NCBI RefSeq assembly: GCF_003050925.1
Contig: NZ_QAOV01000001.1
Location: 555,938-619,937, forward strand
Reading direction: 5' to 3'
Origin: Pseudomonas sp. GV085
GTDB taxonomy: Bacteria; Pseudomonadota; Gammaproteobacteria; Pseudomonadales; Pseudomonadaceae
DNA length: 64,000 bases
The position numbers and the translations under genes are program-made. Under the pieces are notes generated by a model. It did not search any database. It was not told the DNA's origin and saw only the letters and a list, made by a program, of their open reading frames with translations. Of this stretch, positions 9,143 through 18,403 are shown one piece after another (the stretch's first letter is position 1; each line of letters begins with the position of its first letter).

Positions 9143-9483
9143 GGGGTCGTCCTTTGGCGCTGGGGGTCTTGCGCTTGAGTCCTGAAGGAGAAAAGTGCAA
9201 ATCGATAAACCAGAATAATCCTGTTTTTCGCTAGAGCCTTCAAATATTTAGAGTCTGCGGCAGGGGAAGATTCTCAAGGGAACGCCACTGCTGGCCGATA
9301 ACCCGGACAGTCAGGGGCCATTCTGCCTTTGCGGTTGGTTCGGGGGCCTCATCGCTATGAGAAGGTGGTTGATAGCCTAGTGCCACCCGTTATCATCTGC
9401 GCGCCAAAACAAGGGCTGCGAAGTTGAGTCCGTCCGTGTATTTGCCTTTGGGTTCTTCTTCTTAAATTGCCTGGAAATCTTCG
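9143..9483. other. Divergent promoter region between two signalling genes
   Basis: The 341-bp gap separates the CheB-CheR hybrid gene from the receiver-TPR gene. The part near 9200-9255 is AT-rich and likely carries the hybrid gene's promoter. I see no strong inverted repeat, REP element or extra ORF with a ribosome-binding site. Confidence 0.4.
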
Positions 9484-11088
9484 ATGCTGTCGTATCACCA
9501 AAAGCGTTTTCTGATCGTCGATGATTTCTCGGACTTCCGCAGTTCGGTCAGGTCGATGCTGCGCGAACTGGGCGTCAAGGAAGTGGACACTGCCGATACC
9601 GGCGAGCAGGCGCTGAAAATGTGCTCGCAGAAGCAATACGACTTCATCCTGCAAGACTTTCATCTGGGCGACGGCAAGAAGAACGGCCAACAGGTGCTCG
9701 AAGACCTGATGGAAGAAAAGCTGATCAGCCATGAAGCGGTGTTCGTCATGGTCACCGCCGAAACCAGCCAGGCCATGGTGCTCAGTGCGCTGGAGCACGA
9801 ACCCGATGCCTACCTGACCAAGCCGTTCAACCGTTCCAGCCTGGCCCAGCGCCTGGAGCGCCTGGAGCAGCGCAAGACCCTGCTCAAACCGATCCTGCAG
9901 GCCCTCGACCGGGGCAAGCCAATGGAGGTGCTCAACGCCTGCATCGCCCTGTGCAAGCAAGACATCCGCTATTCGCCACTATGCCTGCGCTATCGCGCCG
10001 ATGCCCTGCGCGACCTCAATCAGAACGAAGCGCTGGAGCGCCTGTACGACGGCATCATCGCCGACCGCCCATTGCCATGGGCGTTTGCCGGGTTGGGCAA
10101 GTTGCTGTTCAAGCGCGGTCAGGTCGCGCAGGCCAAAGGCATTTACGAAAAAGCCCTGAAAGTCTTCCCGATGATGCCGTCGCTGTATGACGGCATGGCG
10201 GACGTGCTGATCGCGGAAGGCGATACCAAGGGTGCACAGCGTGTTCTGGAGGAAGCGATTCGCCTGTCGCCACTGGCGGTTCGCCGCCAGGCGTTGCTGG
10301 GCAAGCTGGCGATGACCAACGAGGATTTCGACACGGCGGCCAAGGCCTATCGCCAGGCTGTGAGCCAGGGTGCGCAGTCGCGGTTCAAGGATGCCGAGAG
10401 CAACCTCGGCCTGGCCCACGCCTTGATCAGCAAAGGAAGTGAAAGAGGCCTGGACACGCGGACCCGCCTGGAAATCAATACCACATTGAGCGCCGTGGCC
10501 AAGGAAAACCCTTCCGATCCGGGCCTGCAAATCCGCGCACGCCTGATGAAGGCCACCAGTCTGTTGCTCAACGATGCCGAGACGGCTGACAAGCTCACCG
10601 AGCAAGCCTTGTTGCGTCTGGATGGCATGGAGCAATTCATGAGCGCCGAAGCGGCGTTGCTGGTGGCCAAACAGCTGAAAATGCTCGGGCAGACCGAGGC
10701 CGGTACCGCGATGCTGAAAAACTGCGTGGAAATCTACGGCGACGATCCTGTGGTCATGAAGGACATCGCCAAGCAGACCGACGACCCGAGCATCCTCAAC
10801 TCCGGCACCGCCGCCGCTGAACTCAACCGTCAGGGCGTGCGCGTGTACAAGACCGGCAATCTGGTGGAGGCGCGAGCGGTGTTCCGCAAGGCCCTGGCGA
10901 TGCAGCCGAAGAACATCAGTATCGCCCTGAACCTGGCGCAGTCGTTGTTGCACGGCACCGATACCGGCGTTCCTTCAGCGGAGCTGGAAGAATGTCGGAC
11001 CTGCCTGAAAATGGTCGGCCTGATGCCCGACTCCGACGCGCGTTATCCGCGTTACCAGAAGCTGAAAAGCAAGGCGTTTGGCCAATGA
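9484..11088 (+). CDS. Response regulator with C-terminal TPR repeats
   Basis: The 534-residue protein has an N-terminal receiver (about 8-125): acidic pair VDD at 13-14, phospho-acceptor Asp58 (FILQDFHLG), Thr in MVTAE and Lys in LTKPF. It is followed by a long helical part with tetratricopeptide-type repeats (about 150-310 and 440-500; for example LGKLLFKRGQVAQAKGIYEKALKV spans one). There is no DNA-binding or enzymatic output domain, so output is probably by protein-protein contact. The stop codon overlaps the start of the kinase at 11085 (ATGA), so the two are almost certainly co-translated partners. The ribosome-binding site (TGGAA) is weak. Confidence 0.9.
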   Translation: MLSYHQKRFLIVDDFSDFRSSVRSMLRELGVKEVDTADTGEQALKMCSQKQYDFILQDFHLGDGKKNGQQVLEDLMEEKLISHEAVFVMVTAETSQAMVLSALEHEPDAYLTKPFNRSSLAQRLERLEQRKTLLKPILQALDRGKPMEVLNACIALCKQDIRYSPLCLRYRADALRDLNQNEALERLYDGIIADRPLPWAFAGLGKLLFKRGQVAQAKGIYEKALKVFPMMPSLYDGMADVLIAEGDTKGAQRVLEEAIRLSPLAVRRQALLGKLAMTNEDFDTAAKAYRQAVSQGAQSRFKDAESNLGLAHALISKGSERGLDTRTRLEINTTLSAVAKENPSDPGLQIRARLMKATSLLLNDAETADKLTEQALLRLDGMEQFMSAEAALLVAKQLKMLGQTEAGTAMLKNCVEIYGDDPVVMKDIAKQTDDPSILNSGTAAAELNRQGVRVYKTGNLVEARAVFRKALAMQPKNISIALNLAQSLLHGTDTGVPSAELEECRTCLKMVGLMPDSDARYPRYQKLKSKAFGQ

Positions 11089-11777
11089 ACGACAATGAGC
11101 AGGCACTGGATTTCTCCACGGTGATCGCCTCTACCGTGCACGATATGAAGAACTCGCTGGCCATGCTGATGCAGGCCCACAGCCAGTGGCTGGCGCGATT
11201 GCCGCAGGCGGCGCAACAGACGCCGGAGCAGGGCGTGATCGACTTCGAGTTTGCCCACCTCAACGGCATGCTGGTGCAGTTGTTGGGGCTGTACAAGCTG
11301 GGCGTCAACCAGATGCCGTTGCAGCCGGCTTACCATGAACTGGACGACTTCATCGAAGCGCAACTGGCTTGCCATCAGGAAGTGTTCGCCAGCCGCGGCA
11401 TCATGGCCACCTATGAAGTGGACCCGCTGAGCCCGCTGGGTTTCTTCGATCGTGAGTTGATCGCGTCGGTATTGGCCAACTGCATCAACAATGCCATCCG
11501 CTTTGCACGGCATGCCGTTTTGATCAGCGTCAGCGACGAAGCCGGGCAACTGGTGTTGACCATCAATGACGATGGCCAGGGGTATCCGGCGCAGATGATC
11601 GAGCACCAGGCCGATTACGTGCAGGGCATCAATCAAAGTACCGGCAGCACCGGGCTGGGCCTGTACTTCGCCGGACGAATTGCCGCGTTGCATCAGCGCA
11701 ATGGCGTCGGCGGACGCACCGAAATCGGCAATGGTGGTCCGTTGGGCGGTGGGGTGTTCCGTCTTTACCTGCCCTGA
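11085..11777 (+). CDS. Small soluble histidine kinase
   Basis: The 230-residue protein has an H-box very near the N-terminus (TVHDMKNSLAML, His19), followed by an HATPase domain (N-box NCINNAIRFA, G1 INDDGQGYP, G2 STGLGLYFAG). It has no membrane segment and no sensor domain, so it must receive its signal from a partner. The start ATG overlaps the preceding TGA (ATGA); a start further upstream would run through the receiver-TPR gene. It is the natural phosphodonor candidate for the receiver-TPR protein. Confidence 0.9.
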   Translation: MNDNEQALDFSTVIASTVHDMKNSLAMLMQAHSQWLARLPQAAQQTPEQGVIDFEFAHLNGMLVQLLGLYKLGVNQMPLQPAYHELDDFIEAQLACHQEVFASRGIMATYEVDPLSPLGFFDRELIASVLANCINNAIRFARHAVLISVSDEAGQLVLTINDDGQGYPAQMIEHQADYVQGINQSTGSTGLGLYFAGRIAALHQRNGVGGRTEIGNGGPLGGGVFRLYLP

Positions 11778-11895
11778 CTGTTTGTCGTAGGAGATTTTGC
11801 GTCTTTATTGATGAGGGCTGCTTGAAATTCCGAACACGCGGAGCCTATTTTGTACGATCGCCGTTCGCGGCCCGTACAATAACAAGGATTGCGTC

Positions 11896-13242
11896 ATGAC
11901 CACCGTTGGCCTGAGCTCACTCGCGCAGCGATTGACGGGCATCGATGAAGTTGAGTGTGTCACGCCGGATTTGAATGGCGTTCCACGGGGCAAAGTGATG
12001 ACCTGCGAGGGGTTTCTCGACGGTCGACGTTTGCAGATGGCGCGGGGCGTGCTGTTGCAATGCATCATGGGCGGATACCCGCCGGCGCGTTTTTACGGCA
12101 GCGATGATGGCGACCTGGCGCTGATCCCGGACCCGGCGCAAATCCACCGCTTGCCCTGGAGCCACCCACCGCGGGGCTTCGCTATTTGCGACGCGAATGA
12201 ACTGGGCACCACCACCAGCTCCAGCCTGTCGACCCGTGGTCAGCTCAAGGCCGTGATTGCCCGTTATGCGGCCCGCGGCCTGGCGCCTGTGGTGGCGACC
12301 GAGCTTGAGTTCTTCGTTTTTGCGCCCAACACCGACCCGACTCAGTCGTTCCAGCCACCGCTGGGGCTGGATGGTCGTCGCGAGGATGGTCAGTCGGCGT
12401 TCAGCGTCAGCTCCAACAATGGGCTGCGACCCTTCTTCAATGAAGTCTACGAATGCATGGCGGCGTTGGGGCTGCCCCGCGATACGTTCATGCACGAAAT
12501 GGGTGTCAGCCAGTTCGAGATCAATCTGCTGCATGGCGATCCATTGCTGCTGGCCGACCAGACGTTGCTGTTCAAGCACTTGCTCAAGGAGGTTGCCCTC
12601 AAGCATGGCCTGAGCGTGGTGTGCATGGCCAAGCCGCTGGCGCATACGCCGGGCAGTTCGATGCATATTCACCAGAGTGTCGTCGAGATCGATTCGGGGA
12701 AAAACGTGTTCAGTGACAAGGCGGGGCAGGAGACGGCAACCTTCCGTCACTTCATTGCCGGACAGCAAGTGTGCATGGCCGACTTCACTGCGTTGTTTGC
12801 GCCGAACGTGAACTCCTATCAGCGCTTGTGCCATCCTTACGCGTCACCGAATAATGCCTGCTGGTCCTATGACAACCGGGCCGCCGGCTTGCGCATACCG
12901 GCCAGTTTGCCGGTGGCCCGTCGGGTCGAGAACCGCTTGCCGGGCGCTGATGCCAATCCGTATCTGGCGATTGCCGCAAGCCTGGCGGCGGGGTTGCATG
13001 GCATCGAGAACGCGTTAGAGCCGAGCACGCCGATCCAGGGGGAGTTCGAAGTGCCGGACAATCTTTCGTTGCCCTGTACCTTGCATGCGGCACTGGAGCG
13101 TCTGAAACGTAGCCAGTTGGCCAAGGAACTGTTCGGCGTGGAATTCATCGAAGGCTACATCGCTTCGAAGACTCTGGAGCTGAGCAGTTTCCATAATGAA
13201 ATTACTCCCTGGGAACGGCGTGTTTTAGCAGCCCAGGCCTGA
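11896..13242 (+). CDS. Glutamine synthetase-family ligase (gamma-glutamylpolyamine synthetase-like)
   Basis: The 448-residue protein is a complete GlnA-fold enzyme: N-terminal beta-grasp (about 15-105), then the catalytic domain with ATELEFF (about 137-143), the EMGVSQFEINL substrate/metal segment, HIHQS, and the NRLPGADANPYL segment. Length and the lack of an adenylylation loop match the PuuA/PauA class, which joins glutamate to putrescine or other amines, rather than GlnA itself. An AAGGA site lies seven bases before the ATG. No other polyamine catabolic genes are adjacent, so the substrate is open. The MFS gene 70 bp downstream could be co-transcribed. Confidence 0.85.
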   Translation: MTTVGLSSLAQRLTGIDEVECVTPDLNGVPRGKVMTCEGFLDGRRLQMARGVLLQCIMGGYPPARFYGSDDGDLALIPDPAQIHRLPWSHPPRGFAICDANELGTTTSSSLSTRGQLKAVIARYAARGLAPVVATELEFFVFAPNTDPTQSFQPPLGLDGRREDGQSAFSVSSNNGLRPFFNEVYECMAALGLPRDTFMHEMGVSQFEINLLHGDPLLLADQTLLFKHLLKEVALKHGLSVVCMAKPLAHTPGSSMHIHQSVVEIDSGKNVFSDKAGQETATFRHFIAGQQVCMADFTALFAPNVNSYQRLCHPYASPNNACWSYDNRAAGLRIPASLPVARRVENRLPGADANPYLAIAASLAAGLHGIENALEPSTPIQGEFEVPDNLSLPCTLHAALERLKRSQLAKELFGVEFIEGYIASKTLELSSFHNEITPWERRVLAAQA

Positions 13243-13312
13243 CGATCCGTCGACATCCGGCTATCGTTTAGCGACAGCCGATTCTCACTGCAAGGAGCCG
13301 CTCGGAACGCCG

Positions 13313-14671
13313 ATGCGCCAAATCTGGAAATCCTTTCGAGCACTGTATTTCGCCTCGCTGATGATGTTGATCGGCTCGGGCCTGTTGAGTACTTACCTGG
13401 GCCTGCGCCTGGCGGCCGACCATGTCGACAGCCTGTGGGTCGGTGCGTTGATGGCCGCCAACTACTTCGGCCTGGTGCTGGGGGGCAAGATCGGTCACCG
13501 GTTGATTGCCCGGGTCGGGCATATCCGGGCCTACTCGGCCTGTGCCGGAATCGTCGGCGCGGCGGTGTTGGGCCATGGCCTGATCGACTGGCTGCCGGCC
13601 TGGCTGTTCCTGCGGGTGATCGTCGGCCTCGGCATGATGTGCCAGTACATGGTGATCGAGAGCTGGCTGAACGAGCAGGCCGAAGCCAAACAACGCGGGT
13701 TGGTGTTCAGCGGTTACATGATCGCCTCGTACCTGGGGCTGGTGATGGGGCAACTGATTCTGGTCATGCACCCGGCGCTGGGGCTGGAGCTGCTGATGCT
13801 GGTCGCCCTGTGTTTCGCCCTGTGCCTGGTGCCTGTGGCCCTGACCCGGCGGATCCACCCGGCACCGCTGCACCCGGCACCGATGGAACCACGGTTCTTT
13901 ATCAAGCGTGTGCCGCAGTCATTGAGTACGGTGCTGGGGGCAGGGCTGATCGTCGGTTCGTTCTACGGTCTGGCGCCGCTGTATGCCTCGCAGCAAGGTT
14001 TGTCCACGGAGCTGGTCGGGCTGTTCATGGGTAGCTGTATTTTTGCCGGGCTGCTGGTGCAGTGGCCGTTGGGCTGGTTGTCCGACCGCTATGATCGGGC
14101 CGTGTTGATCCGCAGTTTCGCCTTCAGCCTGGCCCTGGCTGCACTGCCGCTGGCGATCATGCCGCAGGTGCCGTTGGAGGTTCTGTTTATCGCCGGTTTT
14201 GTCTGTTCGCTGGTGCAGTTCTGCCTGTATCCGTTGGCGGTGGCGTTTTCCAATGACCATGTCGAAGGCGATCGCCGGGTGTCCCTGACGGCAATGTTGC
14301 TGGTGACCTACGGCGTTGGCGCGAGTATCGGGCCGCTGGTGGCAGGCGTGCTGATGAAGCTGTTTGGCAGCCAGATGCTCTATGCCTTCTTCAGTTTCTT
14401 TGCGTTGGTGCTGGTATGGCGGATTCGCCCGAAAGCAGTGACCAACCTGCATCAGGTCGACGACGCACCGCTGCATCACGTGGCCATGCCGGACAATATG
14501 ACGAGTTCGCCACTGGTGGCCTGCCTCGACCCGCGGGTCGATGAGCAGATGGTGCAGGAGCAGATGTGCAACCCGGTGAATCCGGAGTCGCCTGCCGAAC
14601 CTGAAGCCGATCAACCGCCGCAAGACCCTGACTCGGGGCGCGAGCAAAGCTTTACCGAGGTCAGGCCTTAA
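13313..14671 (+). CDS. MFS transporter (YcaD-like)
   Basis: The 452-residue protein has 12 predicted membrane helices in two halves, with the YcaD-type N-terminus (RALYFASLMMLIGSGLLSTYLGL) and the loop WLSDRYDRAVLI between the halves. The substrate is unknown for this family. A hydrophilic tail of about 65 residues (388-452), rich in P, E, D and Q, extends past the last helix and is probably cytoplasmic. The AAGGAG sequence is 15 bases before the ATG, which is long, so the start is not certain. It ends at a strong bidirectional terminator. Confidence 0.85.
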   Translation: MRQIWKSFRALYFASLMMLIGSGLLSTYLGLRLAADHVDSLWVGALMAANYFGLVLGGKIGHRLIARVGHIRAYSACAGIVGAAVLGHGLIDWLPAWLFLRVIVGLGMMCQYMVIESWLNEQAEAKQRGLVFSGYMIASYLGLVMGQLILVMHPALGLELLMLVALCFALCLVPVALTRRIHPAPLHPAPMEPRFFIKRVPQSLSTVLGAGLIVGSFYGLAPLYASQQGLSTELVGLFMGSCIFAGLLVQWPLGWLSDRYDRAVLIRSFAFSLALAALPLAIMPQVPLEVLFIAGFVCSLVQFCLYPLAVAFSNDHVEGDRRVSLTAMLLVTYGVGASIGPLVAGVLMKLFGSQMLYAFFSFFALVLVWRIRPKAVTNLHQVDDAPLHHVAMPDNMTSSPLVACLDPRVDEQMVQEQMCNPVNPESPAEPEADQPPQDPDSGREQSFTEVRP

Positions 14672-14682
14672 ATCCAGGGCAC

Positions 14683-14722
14683 AAAAAAACGGGCAGTCAC
14701 CGCAAGGGGCTGCCCGTTTTTT
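14683..14722. terminator. Bidirectional terminator between the MFS gene and flgZ
   Basis: ACGGGCAG (14689-14696) pairs with CTGCCCGT (14710-14717), with A-run before and T-run after, so it can end transcription from both convergent genes. Confidence 0.9.
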
Positions 14723-14734
14723 GTTGCCGCTCTA

Positions 14735-15481
14735 TCAGAGATCGTCTTTGTCGAAGCGACGCGCTTCGCGTTGCAACTGGTAGACGAAGCGTTCGACCTG
14801 ACGCTGCACCAGCCCGCTCATGTTATGGAAGCGAACGCCGGCGAAGGTGGTGGAGATCTTTTCTTCGAAGTGCAGATAACGCAACTCGACCGGTGCGGTC
14901 ATCTTGCCGAAGGGCAGGTCGGCGCTGAAGCGGTCGTAGACCTGACCCAGTTGCAGGCTGCCGGTGATGTCACCGTCGAAACGCAGTTTGCAGCCGGTAG
15001 CGGAAATATCCAGCAGTTTGCCGCTGATGGAGGCTTTGATTTTTTCGCCGTCGAGGTTGACGTTGACCAGTTGTGCCAGCTTCAGTGCCGCACGGAACGC
15101 ATTACGGCGCTGGTGGTACACCACTTCATCGGGCAGGGCGCCGCGATAGCAGCGGCTGCCAGCGGATTCGTCGATGTTCAATCGGCCGTTGCATTCCCAG
15201 GCAATGCGTACGCCTTCGTGGAAGCCTTCGACCCTGAACGGCTCGCCCGCCAGCAGGTAGCGCTCGCCATCACGGGGAATCATTTCGTCCAGGGCAATCA
15301 TATTGCTGTCACGGTCCAGGTCCACCAGGTAGCTCTGGAAGCGCTGGCTGCGCTCGTGGAACGTAATGATCAGCGGGTCATGACTTTCGAGCAGCTGGCG
15401 CAGGTTGCTGGAGATTTCCAAGGGCGTGGAGAGCACCTTGGGTGGCTGCGGAGCATCATCCACGGATAAGGCATTGGACAC
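14735..15481 (-). CDS. flgZ: Flagellar brake protein, YcgR/FlgZ type
   Basis: The 248-residue protein has an N-terminal YcgR domain (about 15-118) and a PilZ domain (about 120-240) with the c-di-GMP binding motifs RRNAFR (125-130) and DISATGCKL (about 157-165). In the family, c-di-GMP binding lets the protein slow or bias the flagellar motor. It follows flgM and flgN on the same strand, the flgMNZ order known in Pseudomonas, so it probably shares their FliA-dependent transcription. Confidence 0.93.
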   Translation of the reverse strand: MSNALSVDDAPQPPKVLSTPLEISSNLRQLLESHDPLIITFHERSQRFQSYLVDLDRDSNMIALDEMIPRDGERYLLAGEPFRVEGFHEGVRIAWECNGRLNIDESAGSRCYRGALPDEVVYHQRRNAFRAALKLAQLVNVNLDGEKIKASISGKLLDISATGCKLRFDGDITGSLQLGQVYDRFSADLPFGKMTAPVELRYLHFEEKISTTFAGVRFHNMSGLVQRQVERFVYQLQREARRFDKDDL

Positions 15482-15573
15482 GGTTAATCAATCTCCAGAC
15501 AAAATTTGACTACGGCAGGATAGCAGTTTGCCAGTATGTTGCGCGTCTTGATAGAGCGGGGGCATTGACCGGC

Positions 15574-16041
15574 TCATGCCTGACTGAGCGGGCGCGGCTT
15601 GGCAAGCTTGGAGAATGTTCCGCTGGCATCGTAAAGCGCCGGGGTTTCACCGCCGTTGAGGATTTTCAGCTGGGTGGCTGTAGCGGCCTGCTGGGTGAGG
15701 ATCGACTGGCCGTTGTTGGTGTTGATGGCCTGGCATTGGGCCAGGAGATCGGTCAGCACGTCACTTTGCGCCAGCAACTGCTCGCCAATGCTCGACTGGC
15801 TGGCCAGTTGCTCAAGACCGCCACGGTTGGTCGGCAGGTTGAGGCTGGCGAGAATTTCACTGCGCTTGCGGCCATGCTGTTCGAGCAAGACGATCAATGC
15901 CTGTTTCTGCGCCAGGATGTTCTCGAGCAATGGCATGTCGCGGCCATGCAATGCGAGGGATTCGGTCTGCAGTAATTCCAGCAGGTGTTGCGCTGGAGCA
16001 AAGTCGTCGGTGATCAGTTGCAGTAAATGAGTGTCGTGCAT
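15574..16041 (-). CDS. flgN: Flagellar export chaperone FlgN
   Basis: The 155-residue all-helical protein (MHDTHLLQLITDDFAPAQ...) has the FlgN-type length and the leucine-rich amphipathic helices that cradle hook-filament junction proteins FlgK and FlgL before export. It lies 48 bp after flgM and 92 bp before flgZ on the same strand. Confidence 0.9.
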   Translation of the reverse strand: MHDTHLLQLITDDFAPAQHLLELLQTESLALHGRDMPLLENILAQKQALIVLLEQHGRKRSEILASLNLPTNRGGLEQLASQSSIGEQLLAQSDVLTDLLAQCQAINTNNGQSILTQQAATATQLKILNGGETPALYDASGTFSKLAKPRPLSQA

Positions 16042-16089
16042 GGCTGGCCTTGGGTTTTAAGCGTCCAAAAGCCTGGCGCTGGCGTTGGC

Positions 16090-16416
16090 CTAGCGCTGGG
16101 CTTCGAAGTTGAGCAGTTTGCTGGCTACACGGTTGCTGTCGACTTTATAGCTGCCATCGGCAATCGCTGCTTTCAACTCGGCCACGCGGGCGTTGTCGAC
16201 GGCAGGTTGATCGCGCAGCTTGTCAGTAACCTTCTGCAACTGTTGAGCCTCATCGCTGAGATGTACCGATTCCCCGCTTTTGACGGTACCGGCCTGTTCG
16301 GCCGCGGACTCCAGCGGCGCGGATTTGCCGGTTTCGGCGTTTTCCTTGTTGGCGCTGGTACGTGTACTGCCCGTAAGGGACGAGGAGCTGTTCAAACGGC
16401 TGAAATCGATGACCAT
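16090..16416 (-). CDS. flgM: Anti-sigma-28 factor FlgM
   Basis: The 108-residue protein begins [13 protein letters not shown] and has the FlgM C-terminal sigma-28 binding helices (about 58-105; [31 protein letters not shown]). It binds FliA until the hook is complete and is then exported through the flagellum. It is first in the flgMNZ unit and has a FliA-type promoter 37 bp upstream, so it can be induced by the sigma factor it inhibits. Confidence 0.95.
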   Translation of the reverse strand: MVIDFSRLNSSSSLTGSTRTSANKENAETGKSAPLESAAEQAGTVKSGESVHLSDEAQQLQKVTDKLRDQPAVDNARVAELKAAIADGSYKVDSNRVASKLLNFEAQR

Positions 16417-16452
16417 GATAAAAAACCTCTGGGAATTTGGACGCTTGCCATG

Positions 16453-16479
16453 GTTTCGGCCATTCCCTGGAAAACTTTA
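16453..16479 (-). promoter_or_regulatory. Sigma-28 (FliA) promoter of flgM
   Basis: On the minus strand TAAA (16479-16476) is separated by exactly 15 bases from GCCGAAAC (16460-16453), against the consensus TAAA-N15-GCCGATAA. It is 36 bp from the flgM start. Confidence 0.85.
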
Positions 16480-16583
16480 GGCCCATTTATCAATGAACCT
16501 CGCACGCGCCAGCGCTTGCCCTGCATGGAGCACAGTCTAGGGAACAGCCGGGGCAAGCGCCACATTCCGATGAGCAGGGAGTC

Positions 16584-17342
16584 TTACATGGACACTTCCA
16601 CCTGCCCCGGCGCCATGACCTGCGCCTTGATGACTCGCTGGGAATTGAGGTTCTTCACCCGGATCTGTTCGCTCAGGCTGCCGTTTGACAGGGCTTCGCC
16701 CGGCATGCGCACGCTGAGCGTACCGCTGCGGGCGGTAATCACCACCTGATCACCCTTGCGGATGACCTCGGCCTGTTCGATATGCACCAGGGTCATCACC
16801 TGGTCGGCGACCATTGGTCGGGTCAGTCGCTGCCCGATCGCCTGGTCTGGGGAGGTCAGGTAGCCCTGGCTGATGAGGCTGATATCGCGTTCGCGCAGCA
16901 CCACATCCAAAGGCTCGACAATGTTGGCGCGGCGCAGTGGTCGGGCGCTGGTCACGACATCGCGAAACAGGCGGACTTGAGCGGGCACGAACACGGTCCA
17001 GGGGGAGGCGCCCTCGCAGCGGACCTTGACTGTGACCCGTCCCAGCGGCTTTGGACTCTCAAGGGTTGCTGTCAATTCCTTGTCGCACATGGGCATGTGC
17101 ATGCGCGGATCGAGCGGGTTGACCTGGATCTCGTAGCGACCTTCCGTTTGGCTGGTAGCCAGATAGTCTTCTACGGTGAATTCAAGAAAGCCCTGGGTGA
17201 CGCCGATAAGCATGTCAGGCAAGGTAAGCGCGTCAGCAAGGGCAGGGCTGCCAGCGTTGAACAGGCAAACGGCCGCCAGCACGCCAGGCAATTTGCGGCA
17301 GAGTGCGGTCAGGCGTCGGAAAAATGTCGGTTCTGTGTTCAT
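16584..17342 (-). CDS. flgA: Flagellar P-ring assembly chaperone FlgA
   Basis: The 252-residue protein has a signal peptide (about 1-36, ending SPALA) and the FlgA/SAF-like periplasmic domain; the C-terminal part (about 125-250; VRLFRDVVTSARPLRRANIVEP, GQRLTRPMVADQVM) is typical. It assists FlgI P-ring assembly around the rod. It is upstream of flgM on the same strand and divergent from cheV. The start gives a normal signal peptide. Confidence 0.93.
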   Translation of the reverse strand: MNTEPTFFRRLTALCRKLPGVLAAVCLFNAGSPALADALTLPDMLIGVTQGFLEFTVEDYLATSQTEGRYEIQVNPLDPRMHMPMCDKELTATLESPKPLGRVTVKVRCEGASPWTVFVPAQVRLFRDVVTSARPLRRANIVEPLDVVLRERDISLISQGYLTSPDQAIGQRLTRPMVADQVMTLVHIEQAEVIRKGDQVVITARSGTLSVRMPGEALSNGSLSEQIRVKNLNSQRVIKAQVMAPGQVEVSM

Positions 17343-17348
17343 AACGAT

Positions 17349-17374
17349 TAAAAAAGCAAGCGCCGTGCCGTTTA
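17349..17374 (+). promoter_or_regulatory. Possible sigma-28 promoter of cheV
   Basis: TAAA (17349-17352) is followed after 14 bases by GCCGTTTA (17367-17374). The -10 matches the FliA consensus at six of eight positions, but the spacing is one base short of the usual 15. Confidence 0.5.
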
Positions 17375-17425
17375 GTGATGAAGGCGCGTCGCAACAACAC
17401 TTGGCGTTGGTGTAGGAGTCTGGGC

Positions 17426-18391
17426 ATGGCTGGTGTAATGGATTCGGTGAACCAGCGCACGCAACTGGTGGGGCAGAATCGCCTTGAGCTGTTGTTGTTC
17501 CGTCTCGACGGCCAGCAGCTGTACGGGATCAACGTGTTCAAGGTTCGGGAGGTGCTGCAATGCCCCAAACTGACGCTGATGCCCAAGTCCAGTCCTGTCG
17601 TGTGCGGTGTGGCGAACATCCGGGGGGCGACCATTCCGATCCTTGATCTGGCGATGGCGACTGGCTCCGGTGCGTTGAAGGACAAGCACAATCCCTTCGT
17701 GATCATCACGGAGTACAACACCAAGACCCAGGGTTTCCTGGTCCGCTCGGTGGAACGCATCGTCAACATGAACTGGGAGGAGATCCATCCGCCGCCCAAG
17801 GGCACCGGGCGCGATCACTATCTGACGGCGGTGACGCGGGTCGACAATCAGCTGGTCGAAATCGTCGACGTCGAGAAAGTGCTGGCGGAAGTGGCACCGA
17901 CGCCGGAAGCGATTTCCGTCGGCGTGGTGGATGTCGAAACCCAGCACAAGGCGCTTTCGTTGCGTGTGCTGACGGTCGATGACTCGTCGGTGGCGCGCAA
18001 GCAGGTCACGCGTTGCCTGCAAACGGTCGGCGTCGAAGTGGTGGCGTTGAACGACGGTCGGCAAGCGCTGGACTACCTGCGCAAACTGGTCGACGAGGGC
18101 AAGAAGCCGGAAGAAGAGTTCCTGATGATGATCTCCGACATCGAGATGCCGGAGATGGACGGGTACACCCTGACGGCGGAAATCCGCAACGACCCGCGCA
18201 TGCAAAAGCTTCATATCATCCTGCATACTTCGTTGTCGGGGGTATTCAATCAGGCGATGGTCAAGAAGGTCGGTGCTGATGACTTCCTGGCCAAATTCCG
18301 TCCCGATGACCTGGCATCCCGGGTAGTCGACCGGATCAAGGCAGCAGATATCAGCCAGGGGCCCGCGCCCCTGGCAGTCAACACGATTTAA
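17426..18391 (+). CDS. cheV: Chemotaxis coupling protein CheV
   Basis: The 321-residue protein joins a CheW domain (about 15-165; LLLFRLDGQQLYGINVFKVREV, NIRGATIPILDL) to a receiver domain (about 185-310; Asp near 238 in MISDIEMPEMDG, KF near 290). It couples chemoreceptors to CheA and can be phosphorylated. The ATG at 17426 is preferred because TAGGAG is seven bases upstream and family members start MAGVMDSVNQRTQLVG. cheR starts 12 bp after the stop. Confidence 0.95.
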   Translation: MAGVMDSVNQRTQLVGQNRLELLLFRLDGQQLYGINVFKVREVLQCPKLTLMPKSSPVVCGVANIRGATIPILDLAMATGSGALKDKHNPFVIITEYNTKTQGFLVRSVERIVNMNWEEIHPPPKGTGRDHYLTAVTRVDNQLVEIVDVEKVLAEVAPTPEAISVGVVDVETQHKALSLRVLTVDDSSVARKQVTRCLQTVGVEVVALNDGRQALDYLRKLVDEGKKPEEEFLMMISDIEMPEMDGYTLTAEIRNDPRMQKLHIILHTSLSGVFNQAMVKKVGADDFLAKFRPDDLASRVVDRIKAADISQGPAPLAVNTI

Positions 18392-18403
18392 GAGGCGGCA
18401 TCA

